This document shows, piece after piece, positions 46,392 to 55,706 of a stretch of DNA of 64,000 nt (position 1 is its first letter; each line of letters opens with the position of its first letter). The notes beneath the pieces were generated by a model. It was given only the letters and a program-made list of their open reading frames with translations. It made no database searches and was not told the origin of the DNA. This DNA comes from Cystobacter fuscus. Lineage in GTDB: Bacteria; Myxococcota; Myxococcia; Myxococcales; Myxococcaceae. Position numbers and translations under genes: made by a program. The stretch spans positions 11,222,001 to 11,286,000 of the forward strand of contig NZ_CP022098.1 in NCBI RefSeq assembly GCF_002305875.1. The letters are read 5' to 3'.

Positions 46392-48839
46392 TCATGGGCC
46401 CACGTTGACGTTCTGGATGATGGCGGTGGCGGCATGGACGTTGAGCCCGAATCGCCCACTGGCGTAGGTGGTGTCAGTGGCGTCGATGACGGGCGTGGTG
46501 CCGTCGTTCAGGAACACCTGGAGGCGGGAGCCCTGGGCGACCACCTTGAGGTGGTACGTCCGGCCCGCCAGGATGGGCGTCGAGTACGTGGCGATGTCCC
46601 GCCCCGGACGCCACAGCTTGACCACTCCCGTCGTATCCACGTTGGCCGTGTAGTGCTGGGTCGCGTCGGCGTTGGCCCGGAACGTCAGCGCCGCCGCGCC
46701 CCCGTAGGTCAGACCTCCGTTGACCACGCGCACGTCGCCCTCATAGGTGAAGTTGCTGCCCGTCTGCGAGCTGAGGAGGAATCCGTCCCCGGACACCGAC
46801 CCCTGCTTGCCGCCGAGCGACTCGGTCCAGGTGCCCGCGGAGGAACTCCACGGCCCGGTCAGGTTGGTGCGGAAACCGGTGGTATTCACATAGGCGTTCC
46901 GCAGGAGGCCCGTGCCATCGAAGACGTTGAACCCGAAGCGCCCACTGGCGTAGGCGGTGTCGGTGGCATCGATGATGGGCGTGGTGCCGTTGTCCAGGAA
47001 CACCTGGAAGCGGGCGCCCTGGGCGACCACCTTGAGGTGGTACGTCCGGCCCGTCACGATGGGCGCCGGGTACAGTGCGATGTCCCTCCCCGGACGCCAC
47101 AGCTTGACGCCCATCCCGGCGTGCACGTTGAGCGTGTAGTGCTGGGTCGCGTCCGCGTTGGCTCGGAAGGTCAGCGCCGCCGCCGTCCCACTGACCACGC
47201 GCACGTCCCCCTCGTAGGTGAAGTCCGTGCCCGATTGCGCACTCAGATAGAAGCCGTTGGCGGAGCTCCCCGTCGTGCCCTGCTTGCCTCCGGTCACGTC
47301 CGACCACGCCCCACCCACCGCCGTCCAGTTCCCGGAGAGGTTGGTGTCGAGCGTGGGCTCGCCCACGCTCCAGGCGGACCCCAGCCGGAAGAGCTGTAGC
47401 GAGACCAGCTTCACGCTGCCCCCCTCCGCATAGAGGCGGATACCCTGGCTGGCCGGGGCGGAGTCGAACTTGACGTTGTCGGTCAACGACACCCGGCCGT
47501 CGTTGCCGAAGATCTCCAGTTGGCCGCGGTCCACGAGCAGCCGCATCTTCACCCGGCCATTGATGGGCGACATCGCGGCTCCGGACAGCAGCTGCGCGAC
47601 CCGGTCATACAACACCACGCGATCCGCGGACCCGTCCGCGCGGGCGTGCAGCTTGAAGCCGAAGCGCGATGCCGTGGCCCCCGTGAGGTCGAACTCCGCG
47701 AGCAGCTCGTACGTGTCGGCCGAGGTGCCGGCGAGCGGATCCGTCGCCGGGTCGGTGGTGATCGTGCGGTTGGTCCAGGACGCGCTCGAGGTGCGCAGGG
47801 ACTCGATCTCCGAGATGGGGTAGCGGGTCAGCCGTACGCCCTCGGGGAATGTCTTCAGCTTCAGCTCGGCCGGGAAGGAGGCACTGCCCGTCCAGGTGCT
47901 TCCGGTGTTGCTCGGCATCCACGCCATCTGGACCGTCCGCCCGTCGGGCATGTTGCTGAAGACGAGCCCGGCGTAGAACGTGCCTCCGGGGTCGTTGCGG
48001 CCCAGGTCCATGCGCTGGGGCACGGTCCACTCCGGCGTGAACGTCGTGCCGTTGAACGCGCCGAGGACGTACTCGCCACTGGCATCGGTCATGACCCATT
48101 TGGTGTTGGCCGCGTTGCCGTCCACCGCGAGGGGAAAGAAGTCGGGGCACTCGAAGAGCCAGCCCGCGGAGTACCGGCTGAGGTAGGTCCAGTGCAGCAG
48201 GTCCGGCGAGCTGTAGAGGTTCACGCCATTGCCCCCGGCGTCGGACCAGACGACCAGCACCCACCGCGACGTGGGCGCGTGCCAGATCACCTTGGGATCA
48301 CGGCTGGTGCCCGCGAGGGTGATCACCTTGCGGCCGCTGTCGTACGTCTGAAACGTGCGGCCCGCGTCGTTGCTGTAGTGGACGATGACCCCGTTGGTTC
48401 CGGAGAACACGACGAAGGGCGACTCGCTCCCGGTGCGCAGGCCGGAGGTGTTGTTGACATCGACCACCCCGTTGCCGGACCACAGGTCCCCGGGGTGCAC
48501 ATCGGGCTCGAGTGCCATCGGCTTCTGGGTCCAGTGCACCAGGTCCGGGCTGGTGGCGTGGCCCCAGTGCATGGTGTCCCATGCCAGCCCGTGCGGGTTG
48601 TGCTGGAAGAAGAGGTGGTAGGTGCCATTGTAGTACAGCGGCGCGTTGACATCGTTCATCCAGCCCCCCCGAGAACTGAAGTGGAACTGGCCGCGGTATG
48701 GCTCGGTGTACGCGGTCGCGGGATACGGAAACTCGGGGTAGTCGGCCACCGAGCCGGCATGGCTCGACGAGACCGGCAGGGCGACGGCGAGCGCCGCGAG
48801 CATCAGGGGGACGACATCTCGAATGGGTCTGGGATTCAC
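46392..48839 (-). CDS. Secreted GH32 fructan hydrolase (levanase/inulinase-like) with two C-terminal repeats
   Basis: 815 residues from a GTG start. A signal peptide (LMLAALAVALPVSSSHA) is followed by the five-bladed propeller of GH32: SRGGWMNDVNAP with nucleophile Asp63 (usual motif WMNDPNG, here V for P and A for G), SRDPKV with Asp181, and FECPDFF with acid/base Glu230. A beta-sandwich (about 370-500) follows, typical of GH32. The rest is two tandem ~160-residue domains of LamG/laminarinase-like type sharing NFTYEGDVRVV, AALTFRANADATQHYT and RTYHLKVVAQG; they probably bind polysaccharide. It should cleave beta-fructans outside the cell. Confidence 0.92.
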   Translation of the reverse strand: MNPRPIRDVVPLMLAALAVALPVSSSHAGSVADYPEFPYPATAYTEPYRGQFHFSSRGGWMNDVNAPLYYNGTYHLFFQHNPHGLAWDTMHWGHATSPDLVHWTQKPMALEPDVHPGDLWSGNGVVDVNNTSGLRTGSESPFVVFSGTNGVIVHYSNDAGRTFQTYDSGRKVITLAGTSRDPKVIWHAPTSRWVLVVWSDAGGNGVNLYSSPDLLHWTYLSRYSAGWLFECPDFFPLAVDGNAANTKWVMTDASGEYVLGAFNGTTFTPEWTVPQRMDLGRNDPGGTFYAGLVFSNMPDGRTVQMAWMPSNTGSTWTGSASFPAELKLKTFPEGVRLTRYPISEIESLRTSSASWTNRTITTDPATDPLAGTSADTYELLAEFDLTGATASRFGFKLHARADGSADRVVLYDRVAQLLSGAAMSPINGRVKMRLLVDRGQLEIFGNDGRVSLTDNVKFDSAPASQGIRLYAEGGSVKLVSLQLFRLGSAWSVGEPTLDTNLSGNWTAVGGAWSDVTGGKQGTTGSSANGFYLSAQSGTDFTYEGDVRVVSGTAAALTFRANADATQHYTLNVHAGMGVKLWRPGRDIALYPAPIVTGRTYHLKVVAQGARFQVFLDNGTTPIIDATDTAYASGRFGFNVFDGTGLLRNAYVNTTGFRTNLTGPWSSSAGTWTESLGGKQGSVSGDGFLLSSQTGSNFTYEGDVRVVNGGLTYGGAAALTFRANADATQHYTANVDTTGVVKLWRPGRDIATYSTPILAGRTYHLKVVAQGSRLQVFLNDGTTPVIDATDTTYASGRFGLNVHAATAIIQNVNVGP

Positions 48840-49221
48840 GGGCGCGGCCCTCGCGACGGCGATGGAAAGGAAGGACGCACTCTACAAAACCTTGAAAATC
48901 GATAAACAAAATCAACCTGTAAAAACCGACTGAAGGAGCCATGAGCGAAGAACAGTTGACGGGAGACCCACTCACGGTGGCGCTCGCCCGCTCTGGGCAC
49001 ACGCCCTCTGCGCAGGCCCCTGCCCCGAGGGAGCTGAGCAAAGCCGAGTGGGTCGTTCCAGGCGCGTGGTTCGAGGCCCCGTTCCTCCGGTCGGAACGGA
49101 GCCCTTGGTTCAGTAGCAGAGATAATCGTCATTCCATCCGTTGGGGTCGGCGGGCTCGCTCACGAGCGTGCACCGCATGCCGCTGATGGGCCCTACGTTG
49201 CTGGCGCGGGTTCACCGGCGA
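48840..49221. other. Gap upstream of the GH32 gene
   Basis: Bases 48880-48935 are unusually AT-rich (AAAATCGATAAACAAAATC...), suitable for the leftward GH32 promoter: on the minus strand TTGTTT, 17 bases, then TGTAGA is a weak match. Bases 48936-49221 contain no convincing gene. Confidence 0.35.
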
Positions 49222-49802
49222 GATGAACATCGACCAGTTCTGCGTCAGGCTAGAGCCGCCCCAAGGTAGAAGTTCCTTTCCTGGCGGAGACCGAGCTGGC
49301 CACGGAGTACTCCTTCGATGGAGAAATGGGCTGGGATGATACGACGACCTCTACGACAGAGCTTGGGACGGCCATCTCCTATCAGATGGTAGTGCCGGCA
49401 ATGAGCAAGAAGCGCATCGATCTGCTCTACTACCGCACCCAGTCGGAGAGCAGCTATAGCGCACAGGCTCAAGTCGCCTTCACCATCAAGCTCGAGGGCC
49501 ATCTGCGCAGTGTGGTTGGCAACGGCCACGTCAACCATCCGACCGACGAGGCGCCCTTTTCAGTGTCCTTTGGGGACAACACCCGCTCGGGTTTCGAGGA
49601 CATCCTCGACAAGTACAACCATCGGCAAATCAATGGTTATCCAGAATGGGACTGGAGCTGGATGCGGATCAACTTCAGTCCCGTGCTGGATGAAGTCATT
49701 CCCTTCTTCGACGGCGGCGTTGCCATTCCGATAAGCGGTAAGTTCAGCAAGATCGCCGGCGGCATCACCTACATCAAGGAATATCCGGCTGAGCCGCTGT
49801 GA
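49222..49802 (+). pseudogene. Broken gene, possibly aerolysin/ETX-MTX2-like pore-forming protein
   Basis: ATG 49326 opens a 158-codon frame (MGWDDTTTSTTELGTAISYQMVVPAMSKKRIDLLYYRT...), but coherent protein continues upstream in the same frame to a TAG at 49251 (KVEVPFLAETELATEYSFDGE), and a second frame from ATG 49222 reads MNIDQFCVRLEPP. A frameshift near 49255-49270 would join them. Ser/Thr-rich strands ending in a 'VPAMSKKR' turn and AQVAFTIKLEGHL are reminiscent of the membrane-insertion region of aerolysin-type beta-pore toxins. The family call is weak; the break is better supported. AT-richer than neighbours. Confidence 0.45.
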
Positions 49803-49819
49803 CGTAGGGAAGGGAGAGG

Positions 49820-49849
49820 CCCTGCTGCGGCCGGTGAGCCGCGGCAGGG
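49820..49849 (+). terminator. Long hairpin after the broken gene
   Basis: CCCTGCTGCGGC (49820-49831) pairs with GCCGCGGCAGGG (49838-49849) in a 12-bp stem with one G-U pair and a 6-base loop, 18 bases after the stop at 49802. No T-run follows. Confidence 0.55.
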
Positions 49850-49869
49850 AGGGCGGGAAGCCCATCCTC

Positions 49870-50090
49870 TGCTCAACCGCCCTGGAGGAACGCCTTCACG
49901 CGGGCCTGCGCGTAAAGCGACGAAGTCCGGTGCGGATGGGTCGGCCTGTTGCTCGCTGGTGTTTTGCTGGGCCCACGTGCGACGCGATTTGTGGAGGCCG
50001 AGAAGGTGGCCCTCGCGTGCACCGAGGTGCTGGCGCTCATTGGCCAGCGTATGCCATGGAGGCCGACCTGTCCGACCCGCACGTGATTTC
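49870..50090 (+). pseudogene. IS66-family transposase remnant
   Basis: One frame reads FCWAHVRRD (the CWAHxRR signature of IS66 TnpC), another immediately continues FVEAEKVALACTEVLALIGQ, and a third YAMEADL, so the piece is split by at least two frameshifts. No ends or other IS66 genes are visible. The remaining bases to 50304 hold nothing clear besides the ribosome site of the next gene. Confidence 0.6.
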
Positions 50091-50304
50091 ATGCTCATCA
50101 ACGCCCTGGGGCATCCACGTCACTCCCCACCTTCTTGGAGAGGTTGGCGCGCAGGTACTGCTGAGGGAGGATGGCTTCCTCCGTCCACGCCGAATCTCTT
50201 TCCGGCTCGAGTCCCGCGTTTCGAATTCTTTGACACCCTCCCGGGGGACATCGGGGCTATGCTCGCTCGCCTCGAACCGAGCCCATACTTCCAGGAGACA
50301 TGAA

Positions 50305-51333
50305 ATGAGCAAGAGACCGATCCGAATCATCCAGTGGGGTTGCGGCTTGATGGGCCAGACCCTCATTCGTACCCTGCGCGAGAAGGGCGCCGAGTTGGTG
50401 GGGGCCATCGATCACAACGCGGCCCGCCGGGGCCGGGATGCGGGAGAGGTCGCCGGGCTCGGCCAGGCGCTCGGCGTGCGCATCCACCCTCCCGAGGAGG
50501 CCGACGCCGTCTTCCGCGAGGCCCAGGCCGATGTGTGCATCCTGTGCACGCGCAGCATCATGAGCGAGCTGGCCGGCGCCCTGCGCGTGGCCGCCCATCA
50601 CGGCGTCAACGCCATCACCATCGGAGAGGAGGCGTTCTATCCCTGGACCACCTCCAAGGCGCTCACCGAGGAGCTGGACCTGCTCGCCAAGGCCAACGAC
50701 TGCACCCTCACCGGCTCGGGCTTCCAGGATGTGTTCTGGGGCAACCTCATCACCGTGCTGGCCGGCGCCACCCACCGCATCGACCGCATCGTGGGGCTGA
50801 CCCAGTACAACGCCGATGACTACGGGAGCGCGCTGGCCCAGAAGCATGGTGTTGGGCTCGATCCGGAGACCTTCGCGGCCAGGATTGGCGCGAGCAACGC
50901 ACCCTCCTATGTCTGGAATTCCAATGAGTGGCTGTGCGCCCAGCTAGGCTGGCGCGTGCGCGACATCCGCCAGCAACTGCTGCCCACCACCCATACCGGG
51001 ACGTTGCGCTCGGCGAGCCTCGGCCGTGAGGTTCCCGCCGGGCATGCCACGGGCATGAAGGCGGTGGTGGTGACGGAGACGCACGAGGGCCCGGTCATCG
51101 AGACGCACTGCGTGGGCAAGCTCTACGCGCCCGGCGAGGTGGACCTCAACGAGTGGACGCTGCGGGGTGAGCCCAACACCACGGTAACCATCCGCCAACC
51201 AGCGACGCCCGCGCTCACGTGCGCCACCGTGCTCAACCGCCTGCCCCAACTGCTGGCCGCACCTCCGGGTTTCGTCACCACCGATCGCTTCACGCCCTCC
51301 ACTTATGTTCTCCGATTGGAGACGGAGGCGTAG
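50305..51333 (+). CDS. NAD(P)-dependent amine/amino-acid dehydrogenase-like protein
   Basis: 342 residues. The Rossmann motif QWGCGLMGQTLIRTL (GxGxxG, 11-16) opens the protein, followed by the fold of the 2,4-diaminopentanoate dehydrogenase / dihydrodipicolinate-reductase-like group: AIDHNAARRGRDAGEVAGLG, DVCILCTRS, GVNAITIGEEAFYPWTTS, LTGSGFQDVFWGNLITVLAGATHRIDRIVG. AGGAG lies 7 bases before ATG 50305. The exact substrate is not visible in sequence. It stands alone between transposase debris and a convergent lipoprotein gene. Confidence 0.82.
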   Translation: MSKRPIRIIQWGCGLMGQTLIRTLREKGAELVGAIDHNAARRGRDAGEVAGLGQALGVRIHPPEEADAVFREAQADVCILCTRSIMSELAGALRVAAHHGVNAITIGEEAFYPWTTSKALTEELDLLAKANDCTLTGSGFQDVFWGNLITVLAGATHRIDRIVGLTQYNADDYGSALAQKHGVGLDPETFAARIGASNAPSYVWNSNEWLCAQLGWRVRDIRQQLLPTTHTGTLRSASLGREVPAGHATGMKAVVVTETHEGPVIETHCVGKLYAPGEVDLNEWTLRGEPNTTVTIRQPATPALTCATVLNRLPQLLAAPPGFVTTDRFTPSTYVLRLETEA

Positions 51334-51354
51334 GGCGCCGCGGCTCCCGCTGGC

Positions 51355-51379
51355 CCCGCGGCTCTCACGGAGCCGCGGG
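51355..51379. terminator. Hairpin between convergent genes
   Basis: CCCGCGGCTC (51355-51364) and GAGCCGCGGG (51370-51379) form a perfect 10-bp stem with a 5-base loop between the dehydrogenase stop (51333) and the lipoprotein stop (51397). No T-run on either strand. Confidence 0.6.
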
Positions 51380-51396
51380 TGGCTAGCTCATCCGCA

Positions 51397-52167
51397 CTAC
51401 TTGAGAAACGGAAACGCCCTGGCCGGATTGGGCGAGCAGCCTCCGTTGAGGCACACCACGTCGAGTTCCGGGTTGATGCCCAGGGCCGGGTTCCTACAGT
51501 CGTCGGTCGTGCCGCACGGCACCGCGGGAGACAGGCCCAGCACCCGGTATTCGGCCGTGCAGGCGCCATCACCAAACACCAGCGAGCCCTCGAACGTGGT
51601 TCCCGGAGCCGACGGCGAGGAGTACACGGACACGTTGCTGAACTGGTAATCCACCGTCCGCGCGGGCAAGGGGCCGCCGCTGGCGTCCTCCACGGCCCGG
51701 GCCTCGATCGTGATCCGGCTGAAGGACGGCGCCAGGCACACGTCCCGCTCGTCCGGCTCCTGGGAGAACGCCGACAGGGCCGTGGCCAGCGCGGAGGCCC
51801 GGAGCGAGCCCGTGGGATCCGTCGGGCTCGAGGGGTCCACCGGAGGGCTCAGCGTCACCCGGGGCCGCCGGGTGCCAGACGTGTCGACGTAGGTCGCCAG
51901 TGCGACCGCCGCGAGGGGACGCAGGGCCACGGAGGCCGGTGCCTGGGGCTGCTCGCTCACGGGGACCATGTACTTGTACACCCCGAACTGGTCCGCGGTG
52001 AGGGTTTCGCACGACCGGGAGACATCCTCGGGGTTCTTCGGAATGTACGCGACCTGCCAGAGCCCGTCCTGGATCTGGCAGCCGGGAGAGGGCTGTTGCA
52101 CGGCGCAGCCAGACAGGCCGCCGACCGTGCTCGCCAGGACCATCAGGGTCGCCATCTGCATGTTCAT
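51397..52167 (-). CDS. Lipoprotein partner of the TonB-dependent receptor
   Basis: 256 residues with signal peptide and lipobox LSGC. The mature protein has six further cysteines (CQIQDG, RSCETL, DVCLAP, GACTAEY, VPCGTTDDCRNP, VVCLNGGC) and no family I can name. It follows the Oar-like receptor by 27 bases on the same strand, a common arrangement in which a surface or periplasmic lipoprotein assists capture of the receptor's substrate (SusD-like in position, not in sequence). GGAG lies 9 bases before the ATG. Confidence 0.75.
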   Translation of the reverse strand: MNMQMATLMVLASTVGGLSGCAVQQPSPGCQIQDGLWQVAYIPKNPEDVSRSCETLTADQFGVYKYMVPVSEQPQAPASVALRPLAAVALATYVDTSGTRRPRVTLSPPVDPSSPTDPTGSLRASALATALSAFSQEPDERDVCLAPSFSRITIEARAVEDASGGPLPARTVDYQFSNVSVYSSPSAPGTTFEGSLVFGDGACTAEYRVLGLSPAVPCGTTDDCRNPALGINPELDVVCLNGGCSPNPARAFPFLK

Positions 52168-52194
52168 CGCGCGTCGCTCCAATCCACGGGAGGG

Positions 52195-55100
52195 CTAGAA
52201 GGTGTACCTGAGGCCCAGACGGATCTGCCGCGGGCTCTGGTAGGCGGTGGGTTGTTTGAAGTTCTTGTTCACGTCGTCCGCGGACAGCTTGCCGGCGGGC
52301 AGGCCCGTGGCGGGGTCGAGGACGGTGACCTGGTCCGCCGTCAGGGCCCCTCCGGCCGTCTTGCCCCCCGTGATGGGGAGCACGCCCTGGAAGGTATAGG
52401 CCTCGTCCACGCTCGTGACCTGCTGGAAGTTGAAGAGGTTGAACACGTCCACGCTGAGCGACAGCACGTGCGTCTTGTTCAGGCGGTAATTCATTCCGAC
52501 ATTCGCATCGACGGTGTGCACCCACGGCGTGCGGCCCGCGGAGCCACGGGCCAGGATGAACGCCTCGTTGGGGCCGTAGATCGGGTGCGCGCCGAGGTAG
52601 CTGATGGGAACGCCGGAGTTGCCGCGGTACGACAGCCCCAGGCTCGCGCTCAGCTCCCGGGAGAGGTCGAACTCCCTGGCGCCGAACAGCTTGATGGCGT
52701 GGGGCCGGTCGAAGGGCAGGAGCCCCTCGCGGTTCTCCATCAGCGTCACCAGATCGAAGTCCGAGTTGAAGTTCGGATCCAGTTGATTGTTCTCCGGGCG
52801 GAACAGACCCGAGTAATTGCCATACAACCGTGACCAGGTGTAGCTCGCCTGCGCCAGCCAGCCCTCGCTGAAGGTGTGGATGAGGAACACCGTCACTGCG
52901 TCGTAGTCGCGCATCCCCTTGGGGAACTCCTGGGCGAAGCCCACGCCCGGGTTGCCCAGGAAGCGCGAGTTGCCCCCATCCCGGCTCATGTCCTCGATGA
53001 TCATGTTCATGGAGCGGTGCATGTAGGACGCACCGACGCGGAGGTGGGTCAGCAATTCGTACTCGGCGCCCAGCAGCAGCTCGTCCGAGGACTGGGGTTG
53101 GAGGGTGGGCTCCACGGGCACGAGGTCGGCCTTGCCGCCGGAGTGCAGGAAGCTCGGGTCGTAGAGCGCGGGGCCCGCGTCGCCGTTGAACAGCTCCAGG
53201 TTGGAGTCCGCCAGGCAGGTGGCCTGACCTTCCCGCGTCGGGAGGGTGGCCGGATCGCACCTGCCCACGCCCGCGGCATGCTTGGCCACATAGCGTGGCT
53301 CGAGCGGGAAGGCGCGGTCCAGCACGTTGATGGGCACCTGCTCGTAGTAGCGCGCGAAGTTGGCGTACAGCTTCATGCGGCCGTTGGCCAGCGGATCCAC
53401 CACCACCCCCAGGCGCGGGGAAAGCTCGTGGGGCAGCATGAAGGCCAGGCTGCCGTCACCGGCGTAGAGCCACTGGGTGTCGTAGCGCACGCCGACGTTG
53501 AGCGTCACGCGCTGGCCGATCGTCCAGCTGTCCTGCAGGAAGCCACCCGACGTGTTGCTGCCGGTCACCGTATGCAGGAAGGGCAGGCTGGTGGCCATGT
53601 CCGGGCCAGACAGATAGCCATAGCGGCGGACGTCCACCCAGTTGGCTCCATTGGTGGCCTCGAGCAGGTACACGGACCCCGAGTAGGCCTTGAGATTCTC
53701 ATAACGCAGCAACTCCACGTCCGCGCCCAGCTTGAACACATGAGTGCCCAGGGCCTTGAGCAGGTAGGTGGCCTTGGCGTTGGCCTGGACGCGGTCCAGC
53801 CGGGCCGTGTTGATGTAGCCGGGCCCCCCCGCGAGGTACGAGGACACCGGGCAGGCCACGAGCCCCGTCGTCTCCCCGTTCTGGGTGCACGCCGCCCGGG
53901 CCTCGGTGAGGTCGGGCTCGTAGGCGTAGATGGGCCGCGGGGCCATGTAGTTGACCGCCGCCAGGCCCGCCAGGCCCGTGGTGGAGCCCACCCGCGAGCC
54001 GTCCGAGGGCAGCAGGGACGACGTCTGGTGGAACCAGCCGAGGGTGGCGTCGACGAGGAGTCTCTTGTCGGCGGAGGAGCCCGAGTATTTGAGCGCGGTG
54101 GACGTCGTGCTCGATGCCGCCTCGGTATAGAAGCTCTCGGCGGCGGGGTTGCCGGAGAGGAGGGAGGGCACGAGGCCCGTCAACGGGTTGATGGCGAGGG
54201 TGTCCCCTCCCCCCGACGTGGTCGGCGTGCCCGAGACGGACAGGGCGAGGTGATGGTCCGGGTTGAACAAATACGTCAGCTTGCCGAGGTACTGCAGGCT
54301 TCGCGCCTGGGCGCCGATCCGCCGCACCGAGCCTGGAATCTCCGTGAACAGGTTGATGCCGCGGTCATCTGTCTTCACCACGACCCGGCCCGAGGCGTCG
54401 AGTTCCGTCTGGTAGGCGTTGATCGAACGCGTGTGCGTGTAGTGGCTGTAATTGGGAGACACCCCGGCGAAGAACCACAGCTTGTCCTTGAGGAGGGGAC
54501 CGCCGAGGGTGGCGCCCACGTCGCCCAGCACGTCCAGGGCGTTGCGGCCCGCGATCACCGAGGAGGCGCTGGCCACCTGGGTCCGGGTGGCCTCGAGGGC
54601 TCCCGGGGTGACGGTGCCAAAGACGGAACCGTGGAACTCGTTGGAGCCGGACTTCGTCACCGCGTTGAGCACCCCGCCCGTGGAGCGGCCGTACTCCGGC
54701 ATGTAGCCGCCGGTGATGATGTTGATGTCCTGCACGAACTCCACGCTCAGGGGGCTCGCGTTGACGCCGAAGGCGGGATCGTTGTTGGACAGGCCGTCCA
54801 CCACGTACCCATTCTCCGGCGAGGTGGTGCCGTTGATGGACACGCCATACGCGTCGTTCTGGGCGCCCGGCGCCAGTTCCGCGAGGCTCTCGAAGGAACG
54901 GGCGGCGCCCGCTTTGCCGCCCGGACGGTTCACCGCGATGCGCTGGATGAAGTCCTGGCCGACGTTGAGGCCCGTCGCCGTCGAGCCCACGTCGAGGGTC
55001 GGCGCCACGCCCTCGAGGTCGAGCGTGAGGGTCTGCGAGGCGTTCTCGGGCAGCAGTTCCACGTTGACGCGCAGGGTGCGGTCCAGCCGCAGTTGGATGT

Positions 55101-55383
55101 CCGAGCGGGAGTAGGGGCTGAAGGCCTCCTTGTCGAAGCGCAGGACGTACACGCCCGGCGGCAGTTGGGGAAGGCGGTACTGCCCCTGGGCATCCGTCAC
55201 CACCGCCTGTTCCCCTTGGAGCCCGGGTGAGGCGGCCGTGACGACCACGTCCGGAACTGGATTCCGGGTCTCGGCGTCGAGCACCGTTCCGAGAATCACG
55301 CTGTCCGCGCTCGCCACCGTCCCATAGGACAACCCCGCGGCCACGATCGCTCCCGTGGCTCGGAGACTCCACCTTGCCTTCAT
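52195..55383 (-). CDS. Oar-like TonB-dependent outer-membrane receptor
   Basis: 1062 residues. A signal peptide (IVAAGLSYGTVASA) is followed by a carboxypeptidase-regulatory-like beta-sandwich (about 28-115; ILGTVLDAETRNPVPDVVVTAASPG...YRLPQLPPGVYVLRF), the plug domain (SFESLAELAPGAQNDAYGVSINGTTSPENGYVVDGLSNNDPAFG, IITGGYMPEYGRSTGGVLNAVTKSG) and a large beta-barrel ending in QIRLGLRYTF with the terminal phenylalanine. This is the Oar class of myxobacterial receptors, one member of which (Oar of Myxococcus) is needed for protein secretion. It would draw energy from ExbB-ExbD-TonB. Confidence 0.9.
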   Translation of the reverse strand: MKARWSLRATGAIVAAGLSYGTVASADSVILGTVLDAETRNPVPDVVVTAASPGLQGEQAVVTDAQGQYRLPQLPPGVYVLRFDKEAFSPYSRSDIQLRLDRTLRVNVELLPENASQTLTLDLEGVAPTLDVGSTATGLNVGQDFIQRIAVNRPGGKAGAARSFESLAELAPGAQNDAYGVSINGTTSPENGYVVDGLSNNDPAFGVNASPLSVEFVQDINIITGGYMPEYGRSTGGVLNAVTKSGSNEFHGSVFGTVTPGALEATRTQVASASSVIAGRNALDVLGDVGATLGGPLLKDKLWFFAGVSPNYSHYTHTRSINAYQTELDASGRVVVKTDDRGINLFTEIPGSVRRIGAQARSLQYLGKLTYLFNPDHHLALSVSGTPTTSGGGDTLAINPLTGLVPSLLSGNPAAESFYTEAASSTTSTALKYSGSSADKRLLVDATLGWFHQTSSLLPSDGSRVGSTTGLAGLAAVNYMAPRPIYAYEPDLTEARAACTQNGETTGLVACPVSSYLAGGPGYINTARLDRVQANAKATYLLKALGTHVFKLGADVELLRYENLKAYSGSVYLLEATNGANWVDVRRYGYLSGPDMATSLPFLHTVTGSNTSGGFLQDSWTIGQRVTLNVGVRYDTQWLYAGDGSLAFMLPHELSPRLGVVVDPLANGRMKLYANFARYYEQVPINVLDRAFPLEPRYVAKHAAGVGRCDPATLPTREGQATCLADSNLELFNGDAGPALYDPSFLHSGGKADLVPVEPTLQPQSSDELLLGAEYELLTHLRVGASYMHRSMNMIIEDMSRDGGNSRFLGNPGVGFAQEFPKGMRDYDAVTVFLIHTFSEGWLAQASYTWSRLYGNYSGLFRPENNQLDPNFNSDFDLVTLMENREGLLPFDRPHAIKLFGAREFDLSRELSASLGLSYRGNSGVPISYLGAHPIYGPNEAFILARGSAGRTPWVHTVDANVGMNYRLNKTHVLSLSVDVFNLFNFQQVTSVDEAYTFQGVLPITGGKTAGGALTADQVTVLDPATGLPAGKLSADDVNKNFKQPTAYQSPRQIRLGLRYTF

Positions 55384-55706
55384 GCTGGAAACCCCCGCGA
55401 CCCCAAAGGGGTGCGAAAATAGCCGAGGCGCACCCGTTGTCACGGTGGATTCTGGCTCTCTGTCGCCTCTCAACCTTTGCTCATGGCGCGAGGCTGTTCA
55501 TCGCGCTCGAAGAGTCTGGGCAGGTCCTCGCGCAAGGGTTTGGGATCCTCGATGACGTGTCCGCCCTTACGCACCACGTGCAGGCGGGCGCGGTGGGCCC
55601 CGCCGCACCAACTTCTCGCTATCATAAGGCGTTCTCGCGGTGAGCCCCACGGCCCCGGCGACATTTCGGTGGGTCGCGCATCCTGGCTCCCAATAAGGAA
55701 CAAGCC
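55384..55706. other. Gap between receptor and Old Yellow Enzyme genes
   Basis: 323 bases between divergent genes. Short open frames here do not look coding and no clear promoter was seen. AAGGAA lies 8 bases before the next ATG. Confidence 0.5.

Noticed and set aside
48941..49186. 81-residue + strand frame upstream of the broken pore-like gene
   Set aside because: Low coding character and no recognisable features.
52876..55230. 784-residue + strand frame
   Set aside because: Antisense shadow of the TonB-dependent receptor.
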